54,718 nucleotides of DNA from Patescibacteria group bacterium (GTDB taxonomy: Bacteria > Patescibacteriota > Patescibacteriia > Patescibacteriales > GWC2-42-12). The stretch covers positions 1 through 54,718 of the forward strand of contig JAQTVB010000005.1 of assembly GCA_028707005.1 (NCBI GenBank), read 5' to 3'. The translations under genes and the position numbers were made by a program. The notes under the pieces were generated by a model that was not told where the DNA came from, did not search any database, and saw only the letters and a program-made list of their open reading frames with translations. Of the stretch, positions 14,927 to 22,081 are shown in pieces; position 1 is the stretch's first letter, and the number at the start of each line of letters is the position of its first letter.

Positions 14927-15624
14927 CTGTATTTCTGAACAATCGGCCTTCTAATTATTAAGTCTTGTTCTGGCTTATCAGCCATTAAATTTTTAATAAC
15001 TTTTTCCGCGACATCATCAACTTGCATATATTCCTTTATATCATCGGGATATTTTTCTTTATAAATATCGGTTTGTATTCCGCCCGGATAAACGGAGTAT
15101 ATTTTAATTTCAGGATTAGCAATTTCTTTTCTGATTGATTCAGTTAAACCTTTAATCGCAAACTTAGATGAAGAATAGGCGGAAAGTTTTGGCTTGCCTT
15201 CAAGCCCAGCCGTGGAGTTTATATTAATAATCAAACCACTGCCCTGTTTTTTAATCTGCCGCAAGGCGATCTGACAACCATAAAAATAACCGAAAAAATT
15301 CATCTCAAAAAGATGGTGTAATTTTTTTATATCTACTTCTTCAACCAAGTTTGGCGCAATTTGAATCCCCGCATTATTAACCCAAATGTCAATCGTCCCG
15401 TATTTTTCTAAAACGTATTTACCCAAATTTGATAAATTGTCATAAACCGTCACGTCGGCTAAAAAAGAATCAACCGACAATTCCTTGGCAGTCTTTTTCA
15501 ATTCTTTTTTATCTTCACTGGAAATAATTACTCTGCAAGCTTGTTTAGCAAACTGCGAGGCTAAGGATTTACCCAGCCCCTGGCTACCACCAGTAATAAC
15601 TACAATCTTATTTTTTATTTTCAT
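14920..15624 (-). CDS. Short-chain dehydrogenase/reductase
   Basis: Start chosen at ATG 15624 (MKIKNKIVVITGG); the track's TTG start would lie in the shared 5' module. It has TGGSQGLGKS, NNAG, the catalytic Ser (ININSTAGL) and YSSSKFA, so it is an intact classical SDR of about 234 residues. The substrate is unknown. Its stop codon is provided by scar R4, showing that the cassette boundary cuts right at the end of the coding sequence. Confidence 0.88.
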   Translation of the reverse strand: MKIKNKIVVITGGSQGLGKSLASQFAKQACRVIISSEDKKELKKTAKELSVDSFLADVTVYDNLSNLGKYVLEKYGTIDIWVNNAGIQIAPNLVEEVDIKKLHHLFEMNFFGYFYGCQIALRQIKKQGSGLIININSTAGLEGKPKLSAYSSSKFAIKGLTESIRKEIANPEIKIYSVYPGGIQTDIYKEKYPDDIKEYMQVDDVAEKVIKNLMADKPEQDLIIRRPIVQKYRF

Positions 15625-15646
15625 AATATATTTATATTGCCTAAAA

Positions 15647-15676
15647 TTAGCCAAAAAGTTAGTTTGTACTATATTT
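15647..15676 (-). repeat. Shared 5' module, copy 2
   Basis: Nearly identical to the block at 13488-13516 (minus strand AAATATAGTACAAACTAACTT). It precedes the SDR gene here, versus an unrelated hypothetical gene there. Confidence 0.6.
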
Positions 15677-15729
15677 AATTGATTTTTAATAAAATATATG
15701 CTATCATAAAAATACAGTTAGCTGTAGAG

Positions 15730-16380
15730 CTAGCTGACATCAATTGCAGAATCCTGCCTCACGGCAGGATTTTTTGCTGGCTTTAATTCCACTCTTAAAA
15801 GTTCATGGCGAAAATCAACGATATCAAAATAATGATTGGCGGCCGGCGGCAGTTCTTTTGCTACATGGCCGGTTCGAGAAAATATAATTGAAACTTTTCC
15901 TTGACCACGCAGAAATTTAAGCAGATATTCAAAATCACAATCTCCGGAAAATAATATGAATGTCTTATAATCCTTTAATTTATGCACCGTATCAACCGCA
16001 ATTTCAACATCAAAGTTGGCCTTACGATGCGGATGAATGTCGGAATGATCATTATATTCTTTTAGTGGCTTAGTGTTTAATTTAAAATTCAATCCTTTTT
16101 TCAAAAACCACAAAAATTTAAAATGATTTTCAGTATTAAAATCAGCAGAGTAAAATCTTATATTCTGTAAATCGCAATTGTTTTTAAAGAAACCTTTAAA
16201 CTTTTCATAATCAATTCGCCAGCACAACCGATAAGATTCATATTTTCTAAACTCGTCGGGGATATCCTTGGGATTAACCCACATATCCTGAACCGAACGT
16301 TCTAAATTTGCGGCATCAATAAACACATAAGTTTTTCCTTTAATCGCTTGATGCAATTTTTCGTGGTAAGGATTAACCAT
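15730..16380 (-). CDS. NYN-domain (LabA/DUF88-like) putative ribonuclease
   Basis: A PIN-like NYN nuclease fold. The acidic residues are present: Asp in YVFIDAANLE, Asp in KANFDVEIAVD, and the pair in LFSGDCDFEYLLKFLRGQG. At 216 residues it has a short unique C-terminal tail. It is the most distant of the three NYN proteins in this array and lacks the promoter-hairpin leader of the other two. It shares a unit with the SDR between scars R4 and R5. Likely RNA cleavage, target unknown. Confidence 0.85.
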   Translation of the reverse strand: MVNPYHEKLHQAIKGKTYVFIDAANLERSVQDMWVNPKDIPDEFRKYESYRLCWRIDYEKFKGFFKNNCDLQNIRFYSADFNTENHFKFLWFLKKGLNFKLNTKPLKEYNDHSDIHPHRKANFDVEIAVDTVHKLKDYKTFILFSGDCDFEYLLKFLRGQGKVSIIFSRTGHVAKELPPAANHYFDIVDFRHELLRVELKPAKNPAVRQDSAIDVS

Positions 16381-16463
16381 AATATAATTAATTTACACCT
16401 TTCGTTAATCGTGGTCAACAACAAACTAAAAAATAGCTCCATAATTAGAGCTATTTTTCGCAT

Positions 16464-16490
16464 GCTGACCCTAATGGACGAAGTTAGAAC
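16464..16490 (+). repeat. Cassette scar R5 (27-bp family, variant)
   Basis: GCTGACCCTAATGGACGAAG then TTAGAAC. The frame reads MLTLMDEVRTY then stop. A hairpin with A and T runs (AGCTCCATAATTAGAGCT) lies directly to its left, as next to R2. Confidence 0.85.
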
Positions 16491-17120
16491 CTACTGAAAT
16501 ACCGTACCTGGCGCCAGATTAGAATCTAGACAAAAATTTTCATCCATTTTTCTGACAAAATATTTTTCAGCCTCAATATTTTTTATGCATCCGGCTACAT
16601 AATTTTTATCCCAAGCCCGGTCTGACAATTGTTTTTTTATGCGCTCAGGGTCATCAAATATCTCCCCGATATCAATAAGAACGATATTCCCCTTTTCATC
16701 AAGCCCGTAATTTTTTGTTATATTAAAACTTTTGTCGATCACTCCTATTTCTAATAACTGTCTGTTAAAAACAATAAATTTATCAATGATTGACTTAATC
16801 AATTCTGTGTTTGAGTTTAGAAATACATCATGAAGCGGGATTGCTTTGTCTTGTTCGTAATCAAGCCCCGCCAGAAATTTTGGGTTACCAATCCATAATC
16901 CAGGTATTCTCCCGCTTTTAATAATTTCAAATGACGTCAAAGCTTTTTGCTTCGAGCTTTTGGAAAAGTTTGGGATCATCATAAAAGAATCATCGCGAAA
17001 CGGAAATATGCTCTTTAAGATAACCCAGTATGATTTAAGCGGCGAATGGAACTTCTTAAATACGCGCCCGTTCCCCAAATCATATATGCTATATTGCCAT
17101 CCTTCTCCTATTTTTTTCAT
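16491..17120 (-). CDS. Protein-kinase-like (APH/YrbL-type) fold protein
   Basis: A 209-residue protein with kinase-fold traits: a glycine-rich start IGEGWQYSIYDLGNGRVFKKF with Lys, a catalytic-loop-like segment NITKNYGLDEKGNIVLIDIGE with Asn, and the metal Asp in IDIGE. It may phosphorylate a small molecule or protein. The usual HRD motif is not obvious, so activity is uncertain. It is a one-gene cassette between R5 and long repeat A, starting 42 bp from that core. Confidence 0.6.
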   Translation of the reverse strand: MKKIGEGWQYSIYDLGNGRVFKKFHSPLKSYWVILKSIFPFRDDSFMMIPNFSKSSKQKALTSFEIIKSGRIPGLWIGNPKFLAGLDYEQDKAIPLHDVFLNSNTELIKSIIDKFIVFNRQLLEIGVIDKSFNITKNYGLDEKGNIVLIDIGEIFDDPERIKKQLSDRAWDKNYVAGCIKNIEAEKYFVRKMDENFCLDSNLAPGTVFQ

Positions 17121-17162
17121 AATAATTTAATGCATCTCAGTTACCCTAATAAACATATCGTG

Positions 17163-17338
17163 GCTGGCATTTTATAAATTAGCTCGAACTGAATTCAAAA
17201 AAAGGTTTTAAACTCTCTTTTGAAAGCGCCTCCGCCCGAAGCGGACAGGCTGCCCACGCTTTTAAAAACAAGGCATTTTCCCGCGGGCGAAAGCCCGCTC
17301 CGCACATTTGTGCGGTTTGGCGGCAAATTCTTTTTTAT
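17163..17338 (+). repeat. Long cassette repeat A
   Basis: Starts GCTGGCATTTTATAAATTAG. Its first 105 bp are identical to long repeat B (18114-18218). On the plus strand it continues a frame ...WLAFYKLARTEFKKRF then stop. It sits directly after the stop codon of the first NYN gene. The distal part holds small palindromes and diverges among copies. Confidence 0.85.
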
Positions 17339-17341
17339 GAA

Positions 17342-17899
17342 TTATAATGGTAATTTTAAAACAATAAATTCCTCTATGTCATCTTTTATTAATAACCGTG
17401 ATAACGATGAAACTTTTTGCAATGAGTAGCAGGGATTATGAGAAAATCCTATATATTCAACATTCTTGTTTAGATGCTTTACCTTCTTTATCGCGGGGTT
17501 TAGATCTGAATCAGATGAAATAATTATGGCGGTATCCCATATATCATCATACGCCCCGACTAATAAATCAACCGCCAATTTAACATCAACACCTTTTTCA
17601 TGGTATCCGCCGTCGTTAAATAAAAAATTCCCTTTTTTAATAGTGAATCCCTGCGCCGTTAAATTGTTAAACAATCTTAACTGATTAGCCCGAAGACTTT
17701 GTCCCTTCTGATCATTTTCTTTTGCTCTTATAGCGCCAACATAATATCGACAGGAAATAATTTCCCTGCCTCGGGCAAGTTTTTTGCATAACCCCGCGTA
17801 ATTGAAATTAATGGTATTGGGAATTTGTAGTTCTTTCAGCTTATGATATAAATTACTGCCGTCGATAAAAACAGCTACTCTTTCATTTTTTGCATACAT
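17342..17899 (-). CDS. NYN-domain (LabA/DUF88-like) putative ribonuclease, paralogue 1
   Basis: A 185-residue NYN nuclease with VAVFIDGSNLYHKLKE, KGVDVKLAVDLLVGAYDD and IISSDSDLNPAIKKV, all catalytic acids kept. It is a close paralogue of the protein at 20550-21104, sharing LARGREIIS-RYYVG and YIGFSHNP. Both genes have the same promoter-hairpin leader. It forms a one-gene cassette between long repeats A and B. Confidence 0.88.
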   Translation of the reverse strand: MYAKNERVAVFIDGSNLYHKLKELQIPNTINFNYAGLCKKLARGREIISCRYYVGAIRAKENDQKGQSLRANQLRLFNNLTAQGFTIKKGNFLFNDGGYHEKGVDVKLAVDLLVGAYDDIWDTAIIISSDSDLNPAIKKVKHLNKNVEYIGFSHNPCYSLQKVSSLSRLLIKDDIEEFIVLKLPL

Positions 17900-17907
17900 A
17901 ATATAAC

Positions 17908-18032
17908 AAAAAACCCACCGTGCCCCCCGAAGGGAGCAGAGTGGGTGATTTTAGCAAAATAAAGGAATTTCATCCGTTTTTCTGCGATACTTCCAGTAGA
18001 GCTATATTACTATAAAAATTATTACTTGTCAA
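17908..18032 (-). promoter_or_regulatory. Promoter plus terminator-like leader of NYN paralogue 1
   Basis: The minus strand has TTGACA, 17 bp, TAATAT (18004-18032), then about 60 nt, then a strong hairpin ACCCAC...GTGGGT followed by TTTTTTG (17908-17946), ending only about 10 nt before the ATG. This is either an attenuator or a small RNA gene whose terminator abuts the NYN gene. The GGTGGG in the stem is also the only Shine-Dalgarno-like sequence. Confidence 0.75.
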
Positions 18033-18113
18033 GAGTTATCCACAGATATAACCATTATATCATAAATTTTGATAGAAACAAAATTAATGCTAAAATCAGT
18101 TTCCTCTTTCGTT

Positions 18114-18364
18114 GCTGGCATTTTATAAATTAGCTCGAACTGAATTCAAAAAAAGGTTTTAAACTCTCTTTTGAAAGCGCCTCCGCCCGAAGCGGACAGG
18201 CTGCCCACGCTTTTAAAAGCATAAATTCATTAACGGGCAAAGCCCGACTCTAGGCGACCGCGCCCGCCTTGACGCCGCAAGGCAGTCGGGCGGATTTCAA
18301 GTTTTTCTAATCTGCTTGAAGCGGATTGCTCGGCTTCACGCCGAGCTTGACGGCAAATTCTTTT
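18114..18364 (+). repeat. Long cassette repeat B
   Basis: Identical to repeat A for 105 bp (tail LAFYKLARTEFKKRF), then continuing into sequence shared with repeat C (GGCGGATTTCAAG-like, TTCTAATC-GCTT and GCTCGGCTTCACGCCGAGC). It lies right after the toxin-like gene. Confidence 0.85.
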
Positions 18365-18365
18365 T

Positions 18366-18701
18366 TCAATTAATACGATTTTTTATTAAATTCATTAACT
18401 CTTGCTCACTGCCATAAATGCCATGCCTGGAAAATACTAAAATTAAATATTCATCATTTTCAAAACATTGAAAAATTAACCGATAGCCTTTTGATTTTCC
18501 GCAATTTTCTTTCAACGGGATCACTCTGGCTTTATATATTTTATGTTGTCCAAACCCAGGATATTGCTCAATGCCCGGAGTTTCTCTCAACCCTTTTAAA
18601 CAAAAAAGGCGTTCCCATGCCTCCATTGATTCCTCCGGAGCCGGAAAACGCTTTAAATTTTTAAAATCTTTTCCTATTTCGCAATGGCGCTTTAATAGCA
18701 T
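18366..18701 (-). CDS. RelE/HigB-like toxin candidate
   Basis: A 111-residue protein with a C-terminal RelE-type pattern (IYKARVIPLKENCGKSKGYRLIFQC then LILVFSRHGIYGSEQE). The basic and aromatic surface would fit an mRNA-cleaving toxin. It lies 5 bp after the DUF4065/Panacea gene, the expected partner order in PanAT-type pairs. Family assignment is by pattern only. Confidence 0.6.
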   Translation of the reverse strand: MLLKRHCEIGKDFKNLKRFPAPEESMEAWERLFCLKGLRETPGIEQYPGFGQHKIYKARVIPLKENCGKSKGYRLIFQCFENDEYLILVFSRHGIYGSEQELMNLIKNRIN

Positions 18702-18706
18702 AATAT

Positions 18707-19207
18707 TTATTCATCCTTATCCATCTCGCCATATTTATTGCGATAATATGTAAGATTATAGTCAATTATTTCATCCGGTTTAGTGGCTATCCAAGGCGCC
18801 TCGCCATGGCTGGCGCTTTTCATTTCTGCGCCGGAAAATTTTTCCCATTTACCCGCTATTTCCTCCATCATCACCAACTCTTCTTTTGAAAATAAATTTA
18901 TGTCAAAAATTTTTAATGCTTCTATATGTTGTTGATCATTATAGCCAGCGCAAACTTTTCTTTTTGATATTTTAATATCAACGCTATCCATCTGTTTGAT
19001 AATTTTTTCTGCCATCCTCGGAACCGGGCCATTTTCAAATCTTAAATATTGATCTCCGGTTACCGATTTGCCGTATTTTTCAAAAAAATCAAAATCAAGG
19101 AAATATAAAAGTTTCATCATCTTTAATTTTCCCAATGTTCCATTCTTAATTTTATTCGCGAAAAATAAAATTATATTCTTATATTTTTTTTCATTTATCG
19201 TGGCCAT
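18707..19207 (-). CDS. Panacea-domain (DUF4065/SocA-like) antitoxin candidate
   Basis: Start set at ATG 19207 (MATINEKKYKN). The segment GTLGKLKMMKLLYFLDFDFFEKYGKSVTGDQYLRFENGPVPRMAEKI is the hallmark of the DUF4065/Panacea family (Lys-Leu-Leu-Tyr-hydrophobic-Asp, then GxPYxxxxxGPVP). Such proteins neutralise various toxins. A TATAAT box lies 6 bp before the ATG, so the mRNA may be leaderless. It forms an operon with the RelE-like gene. Confidence 0.8.
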   Translation of the reverse strand: MATINEKKYKNIILFFANKIKNGTLGKLKMMKLLYFLDFDFFEKYGKSVTGDQYLRFENGPVPRMAEKIIKQMDSVDIKISKRKVCAGYNDQQHIEALKIFDINLFSKEELVMMEEIAGKWEKFSGAEMKSASHGEAPWIATKPDEIIDYNLTYYRNKYGEMDKDE

Positions 19208-19300
19208 ATTTTTATTATAGCACAAAATACATTATTTTAAAATTAATGCGGATATTAGCTTTGAATTAGACACATTATGCAAACCAGCCGTATCCCGGGT

Positions 19301-19471
19301 CTATATCAAATTTTTTAAAAAATTAGAGTGTTTTTTTGATTCCAATACTACATCAGCGTCGCTATCATTATTTCCAATCGGCTCTTTTGATATATACTCC
19401 CAACCAAAGCGATTTTCTAGGTATCTCACAAATACATCACTAAAAATTTTATTTCTCGGAAAACTCTCCAT
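19301..19471 (-). CDS. Short ORF, possible truncated gene
   Basis: A 56-codon frame (MESFPRNKIFSDVFVRYLENRFGWEYISKEP...) ends at TAG 19301, shortly after DADVVLESKK. It reads like the N-terminal part of a larger enzyme or nuclease rather than a complete protein. It lies between the toxin-antitoxin pair and scar R6 and may be a remnant left when the cassette formed. The rest of 19208-19530 shows nothing else. Confidence 0.35.
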   Translation of the reverse strand: MESFPRNKIFSDVFVRYLENRFGWEYISKEPIGNNDSDADVVLESKKHSNFLKNLI

Positions 19472-19533
19472 TATATAATAAAAATTTTATAATACTCAAC
19501 ATACCACACTAATAAAAAATATTAATTTTCTTT

Positions 19534-19560
19534 GCTGATGCTAATGGACGAAGTTAGAAC
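19534..19560 (+). repeat. Cassette scar R6 (27-bp family, variant)
   Basis: GCTGATGCTAATGGACGAAG then TTAGAAC. The frame reads LLMLMDEVRTFFM then stop. The first codons after CTG vary among R copies but the MDEVRT part is constant. Confidence 0.85.
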
Positions 19561-19578
19561 CTTTTTTATGTAATTTGG

Positions 19579-20313
19579 CTATTTAATTAATTCAACCATT
19601 AGGCTCTCTAGAGCGACCCCATTATATTGCTGTTTACTGATTTCCTTGTTTTCGTATAAAATTTTAACTTTAAATCCAGCTTTTTTTATTTTATCCAGAT
19701 AATCGTTTTTCAATAAAGCTCCGGCGACACAACCGGATATTAAATCCTTATCGTTTCTTTGCTCATCCGACAGCTCTTCCAGCAATACGATATCTGAAAG
19801 ATAAATTTTTCCTCCAGGTTTAAGAACTCTATACGCTTCGCTAAAAGTTTTAGCTTTGTCCGGAGTTAAATTAATGACACAATTGGTAATTATTGTATCA
19901 ACGGAATTATCTTTTAACGGCAGATTTTCTATCTCTCCTAAAAGAAATTCTACATTGATTATTTTCTGCTTTCTGGCGTTTTCTTTCGCCCTATCCACCA
20001 TTTCCTGAGTCATATCCACGCCGATGACTTTACCTTTGCTTCCGACTTTTTTAGCGGCTAAAATTGCGTCTATGCCGGCTCCGGAACCCAAGTCTAAAAC
20101 TATATCCCCTTCCTTGATCTTGCCGTGCGCCAACGGATTACCGCAACCAAGTCCAAGATTGGCTCCGCCCACAATCTCAAGTTCTTCATCGGAATATCCG
20201 ATACTTTTTGAAATTTTTTTCGCGCTATTACAACTACAACCGCAAGAAGTACCGCTGACTGCGATTTCTTTATATCTGTCTTTAACAATTTTCTTAATAT
20301 TATTTTTTTTCAT
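19579..20313 (-). CDS. arsM: Arsenite S-adenosylmethyltransferase, ArsM-like
   Basis: Methylates As(III) using SAM. The family signature is strong: [79 protein letters not shown] and the late SGCVAGAL. Candidate thiol ligands are in [20 protein letters not shown] and SGCVAG. The length of 244 is normal. It is a one-gene cassette between R6 and long repeat C, starting 22 bp from the repeat core. It suggests uptake of arsenic resistance as mobile cargo. Confidence 0.9.
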   Translation of the reverse strand: MKKNNIKKIVKDRYKEIAVSGTSCGCSCNSAKKISKSIGYSDEELEIVGGANLGLGCGNPLAHGKIKEGDIVLDLGSGAGIDAILAAKKVGSKGKVIGVDMTQEMVDRAKENARKQKIINVEFLLGEIENLPLKDNSVDTIITNCVINLTPDKAKTFSEAYRVLKPGGKIYLSDIVLLEELSDEQRNDKDLISGCVAGALLKNDYLDKIKKAGFKVKILYENKEISKQQYNGVALESLMVELIK

Positions 20314-20335
20314 AAACTTATTTTATAAAATCGTT

Positions 20336-20545
20336 GCTGGCAATGTATGATTTAATCCGAACCGAATTCAAAAAAAGGTTTGAAACTATTTTATAAAAAG
20401 GCTTTTAAAAGCGCCCGCCCACGCTTTTAAAAGCCAGGCATTTTCCCGCGGGCAAAGCCCGACTTTAGGCGATTTCAAGTTTTTCTAATCCGCTTCCAAG
20501 CGGATTGCTCGGCTTCACGCCGAGCTTGGCGGCGAATTCTTTTTT
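20336..20545 (+). repeat. Long cassette repeat C (left end of newest unit)
   Basis: Starts GCTGGCAATGTATGATTTAA and reads LAMYDLIRTEFKKRFETIL then stop on the plus strand. It is almost identical over about 130 bp to the inverted repeat D near the recombinase, so C and the recombinase belong to the same element. It ends next to the stop of NYN paralogue 2. Confidence 0.88.
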
Positions 20546-20549
20546 AAAA

Positions 20550-21104
20550 CTAAAGCAAAGTTTTAGCAATAAATTGATCCAGATCATCTTTTATTAAAAG
20601 CCTAGAGATAGTAACATTTTTTTGCAAACCGAGACTTGGCTTATGAGAAAAACCAATGTACTCAACATCCTTTTTCAAATATCTGGCATATTTTATGGCC
20701 GGAATAAGATCTGTATCAGATGAAACAACGATAGCGACATCATATATATTCTCATATGCTCCAATCAACATATCCGTTGCGATTTTGACATCCACGCCCT
20801 TTTCGTGAAATTTCCCACCGTTTTCCATTAAGTAGCCTCGCTTTATACAAAATCCTCTCTTTTCTAAATTACTAAATAATTTTTGCTGCTTAGCTCTCAT
20901 TTGGTTCACTTTTTCATCTCCAAATCTAGCCCTAACCACCCCGACATAATAGCGATAAGAAATTACCTCTCTGCCTCGCGCCAAACTATCAGCGAATCCC
21001 CTGTAATCAAACTCTAGGGTATTCTCTATCTTAATTTCTTTTAGTTTATGGTATAAATTACTGCCGTCGATATAGACGGCAACTTTTTTATTTAAATCGT
21101 CCAT
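20550..21104 (-). CDS. NYN-domain (LabA/DUF88-like) putative ribonuclease, paralogue 2
   Basis: A 184-residue NYN protein with KVAVYIDGSNLYHKLKE, KGVDVKIATDMLIGAYENIYD and VVSSDTDLIPAIKYA. Catalytic acids are intact. It is a clear paralogue of 17342-17899 along the full length. It is the left gene of the newest unit (repeat C to tRNA). The repeated acquisition of this gene hints at a role in the element's biology or in RNA-based defence. Confidence 0.88.
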   Translation of the reverse strand: MDDLNKKVAVYIDGSNLYHKLKEIKIENTLEFDYRGFADSLARGREVISYRYYVGVVRARFGDEKVNQMRAKQQKLFSNLEKRGFCIKRGYLMENGGKFHEKGVDVKIATDMLIGAYENIYDVAIVVSSDTDLIPAIKYARYLKKDVEYIGFSHKPSLGLQKNVTISRLLIKDDLDQFIAKTLL

Positions 21105-21109
21105 ATATA

Positions 21110-21234
21110 CAAAAACCCACCGTGCCCCCTTTCGGAGACAGGGTGGGTGGTGTTAGCAAAATAAAGGGATTTCATCCATTTTCTCCTGTACTTCTGGTAA
21201 AGGCAATATTACTCTTAAAATTTTCACTTGTCAA
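21110..21234 (-). promoter_or_regulatory. Promoter plus terminator-like leader of NYN paralogue 2
   Basis: The minus strand has TTGACA, 17 bp, TAATAT (21206-21234), then a leader, then ACCCACC...GGTGGGT followed by TTTTTG (21110-21148), ending about 7 nt before the ATG. It is homologous to the leader at 17908-18032, with compensating changes in the hairpin loop and conserved ATGAAATCCCTTTATTTTGC-type sequence before it. Confidence 0.75.
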
Positions 21235-21294
21235 GGGTTATCCACAGATGAATATATTATACCATAAATCTTAACGAACACGAAATTTTAACAA

Positions 21295-22041
21295 TCAATC
21301 AAAAAGTTTGGGCGCATTTTCAGTTTTAATTTTTACCAAGTCGTTATTTAAACCTCTGCCAGCAAACTTAATCCAAGATTGCTCTCCTCCGGTGCGCCAA
21401 GATTGGCAGACAGCCTGTGGAGAAAAGTTAATGGGAACGTATTCCGGCGCAAGCTGAACGAGTGTCACTTTAACTAAGTCTTCTACGGTTGGCTTCTCTG
21501 GCAATGACACTATTTCTAATCCATGAAAAACTACAAAAATATATGTTAAAGGAAATTTTAAACTTTGAATTTGCTTTGATAATTTTATTAGATCTAGTAC
21601 TTCTGTCGAATTTGGCGATAACAAACAAACTAACGCCGTGTTGGGTTCGTACGACTTATTCTTCATTTTATTTTTAAAAGTATCCAATAAATCACCACCA
21701 AAATATTCTACAACCTCAACTTCTCGAACGTTTATAATATTTCCACTAGATCTTTTTACGATTGTTCCGATCACCCCGTCAGGTGGATCAGAAAGCGGCT
21801 TGGTAAACCACCAACCGCTTTCCATTGGCGCGTCTTGGCGCATTGATAAAGCTAAAAGAGCAGTAGCATATAATTCTTTATTCCTCTTCATGCCCCTACT
21901 TAACCAAGCGGTTTTAAAATCAATTTTTTTCTCTTTACGAAATTCAGCTAGTCTTTTCCAAAAACCAAAATAACCCCAGCAGGGGTTAAACCAAACAATA
22001 TTGGAATCTTTTAAATAATTAAGGTGCGGCGGGTATGCCAT
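21295..22041 (-). CDS. Hypothetical protein, 248 residues
   Basis: Not recognised. It is a soluble protein rich in Trp and aromatic residues near the N terminus (NIVWFNPCWGYFGFWKRL), with a central hydrophobic strand set (NTALVCLLSPNSTEVLDLI, PLTYIFVVFHGLEIV). No signal peptide is seen. It lies in the newest unit, between the NYN paralogue 2 promoter and the secreted repeat protein, in the same direction. Confidence 0.55.
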   Translation of the reverse strand: MAYPPHLNYLKDSNIVWFNPCWGYFGFWKRLAEFRKEKKIDFKTAWLSRGMKRNKELYATALLALSMRQDAPMESGWWFTKPLSDPPDGVIGTIVKRSSGNIINVREVEVVEYFGGDLLDTFKNKMKNKSYEPNTALVCLLSPNSTEVLDLIKLSKQIQSLKFPLTYIFVVFHGLEIVSLPEKPTVEDLVKVTLVQLAPEYVPINFSPQAVCQSWRTGGEQSWIKFAGRGLNNDLVKIKTENAPKLFD

Positions 22042-22081
22042 ATCTAATATTACGTATACTAAATTTGTTTATTATTGATAA

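Noticed and set aside
17220-17429. Plus-strand ORF MKAPPPEADRLPT...
   Set aside because: It is a chance frame through long repeat A and the antisense of the NYN gene end.
12900-19560. The 27-bp repeats as integron attC sites (GTTAGAAC resembles the attC core).
   Set aside because: They are too short, do not form the paired R/L boxes with a bulged hairpin, and vary where pairing would be needed. The shared GCTG core with the tRNA junction and the recombinase-tail reading frame explain them better. No tyrosine integrase (IntI) is present.
11112-20545. CRISPR array.
   Set aside because: Repeats are 0.5-1.6 kb apart with genes between them; there are no uniform spacers and no cas genes.
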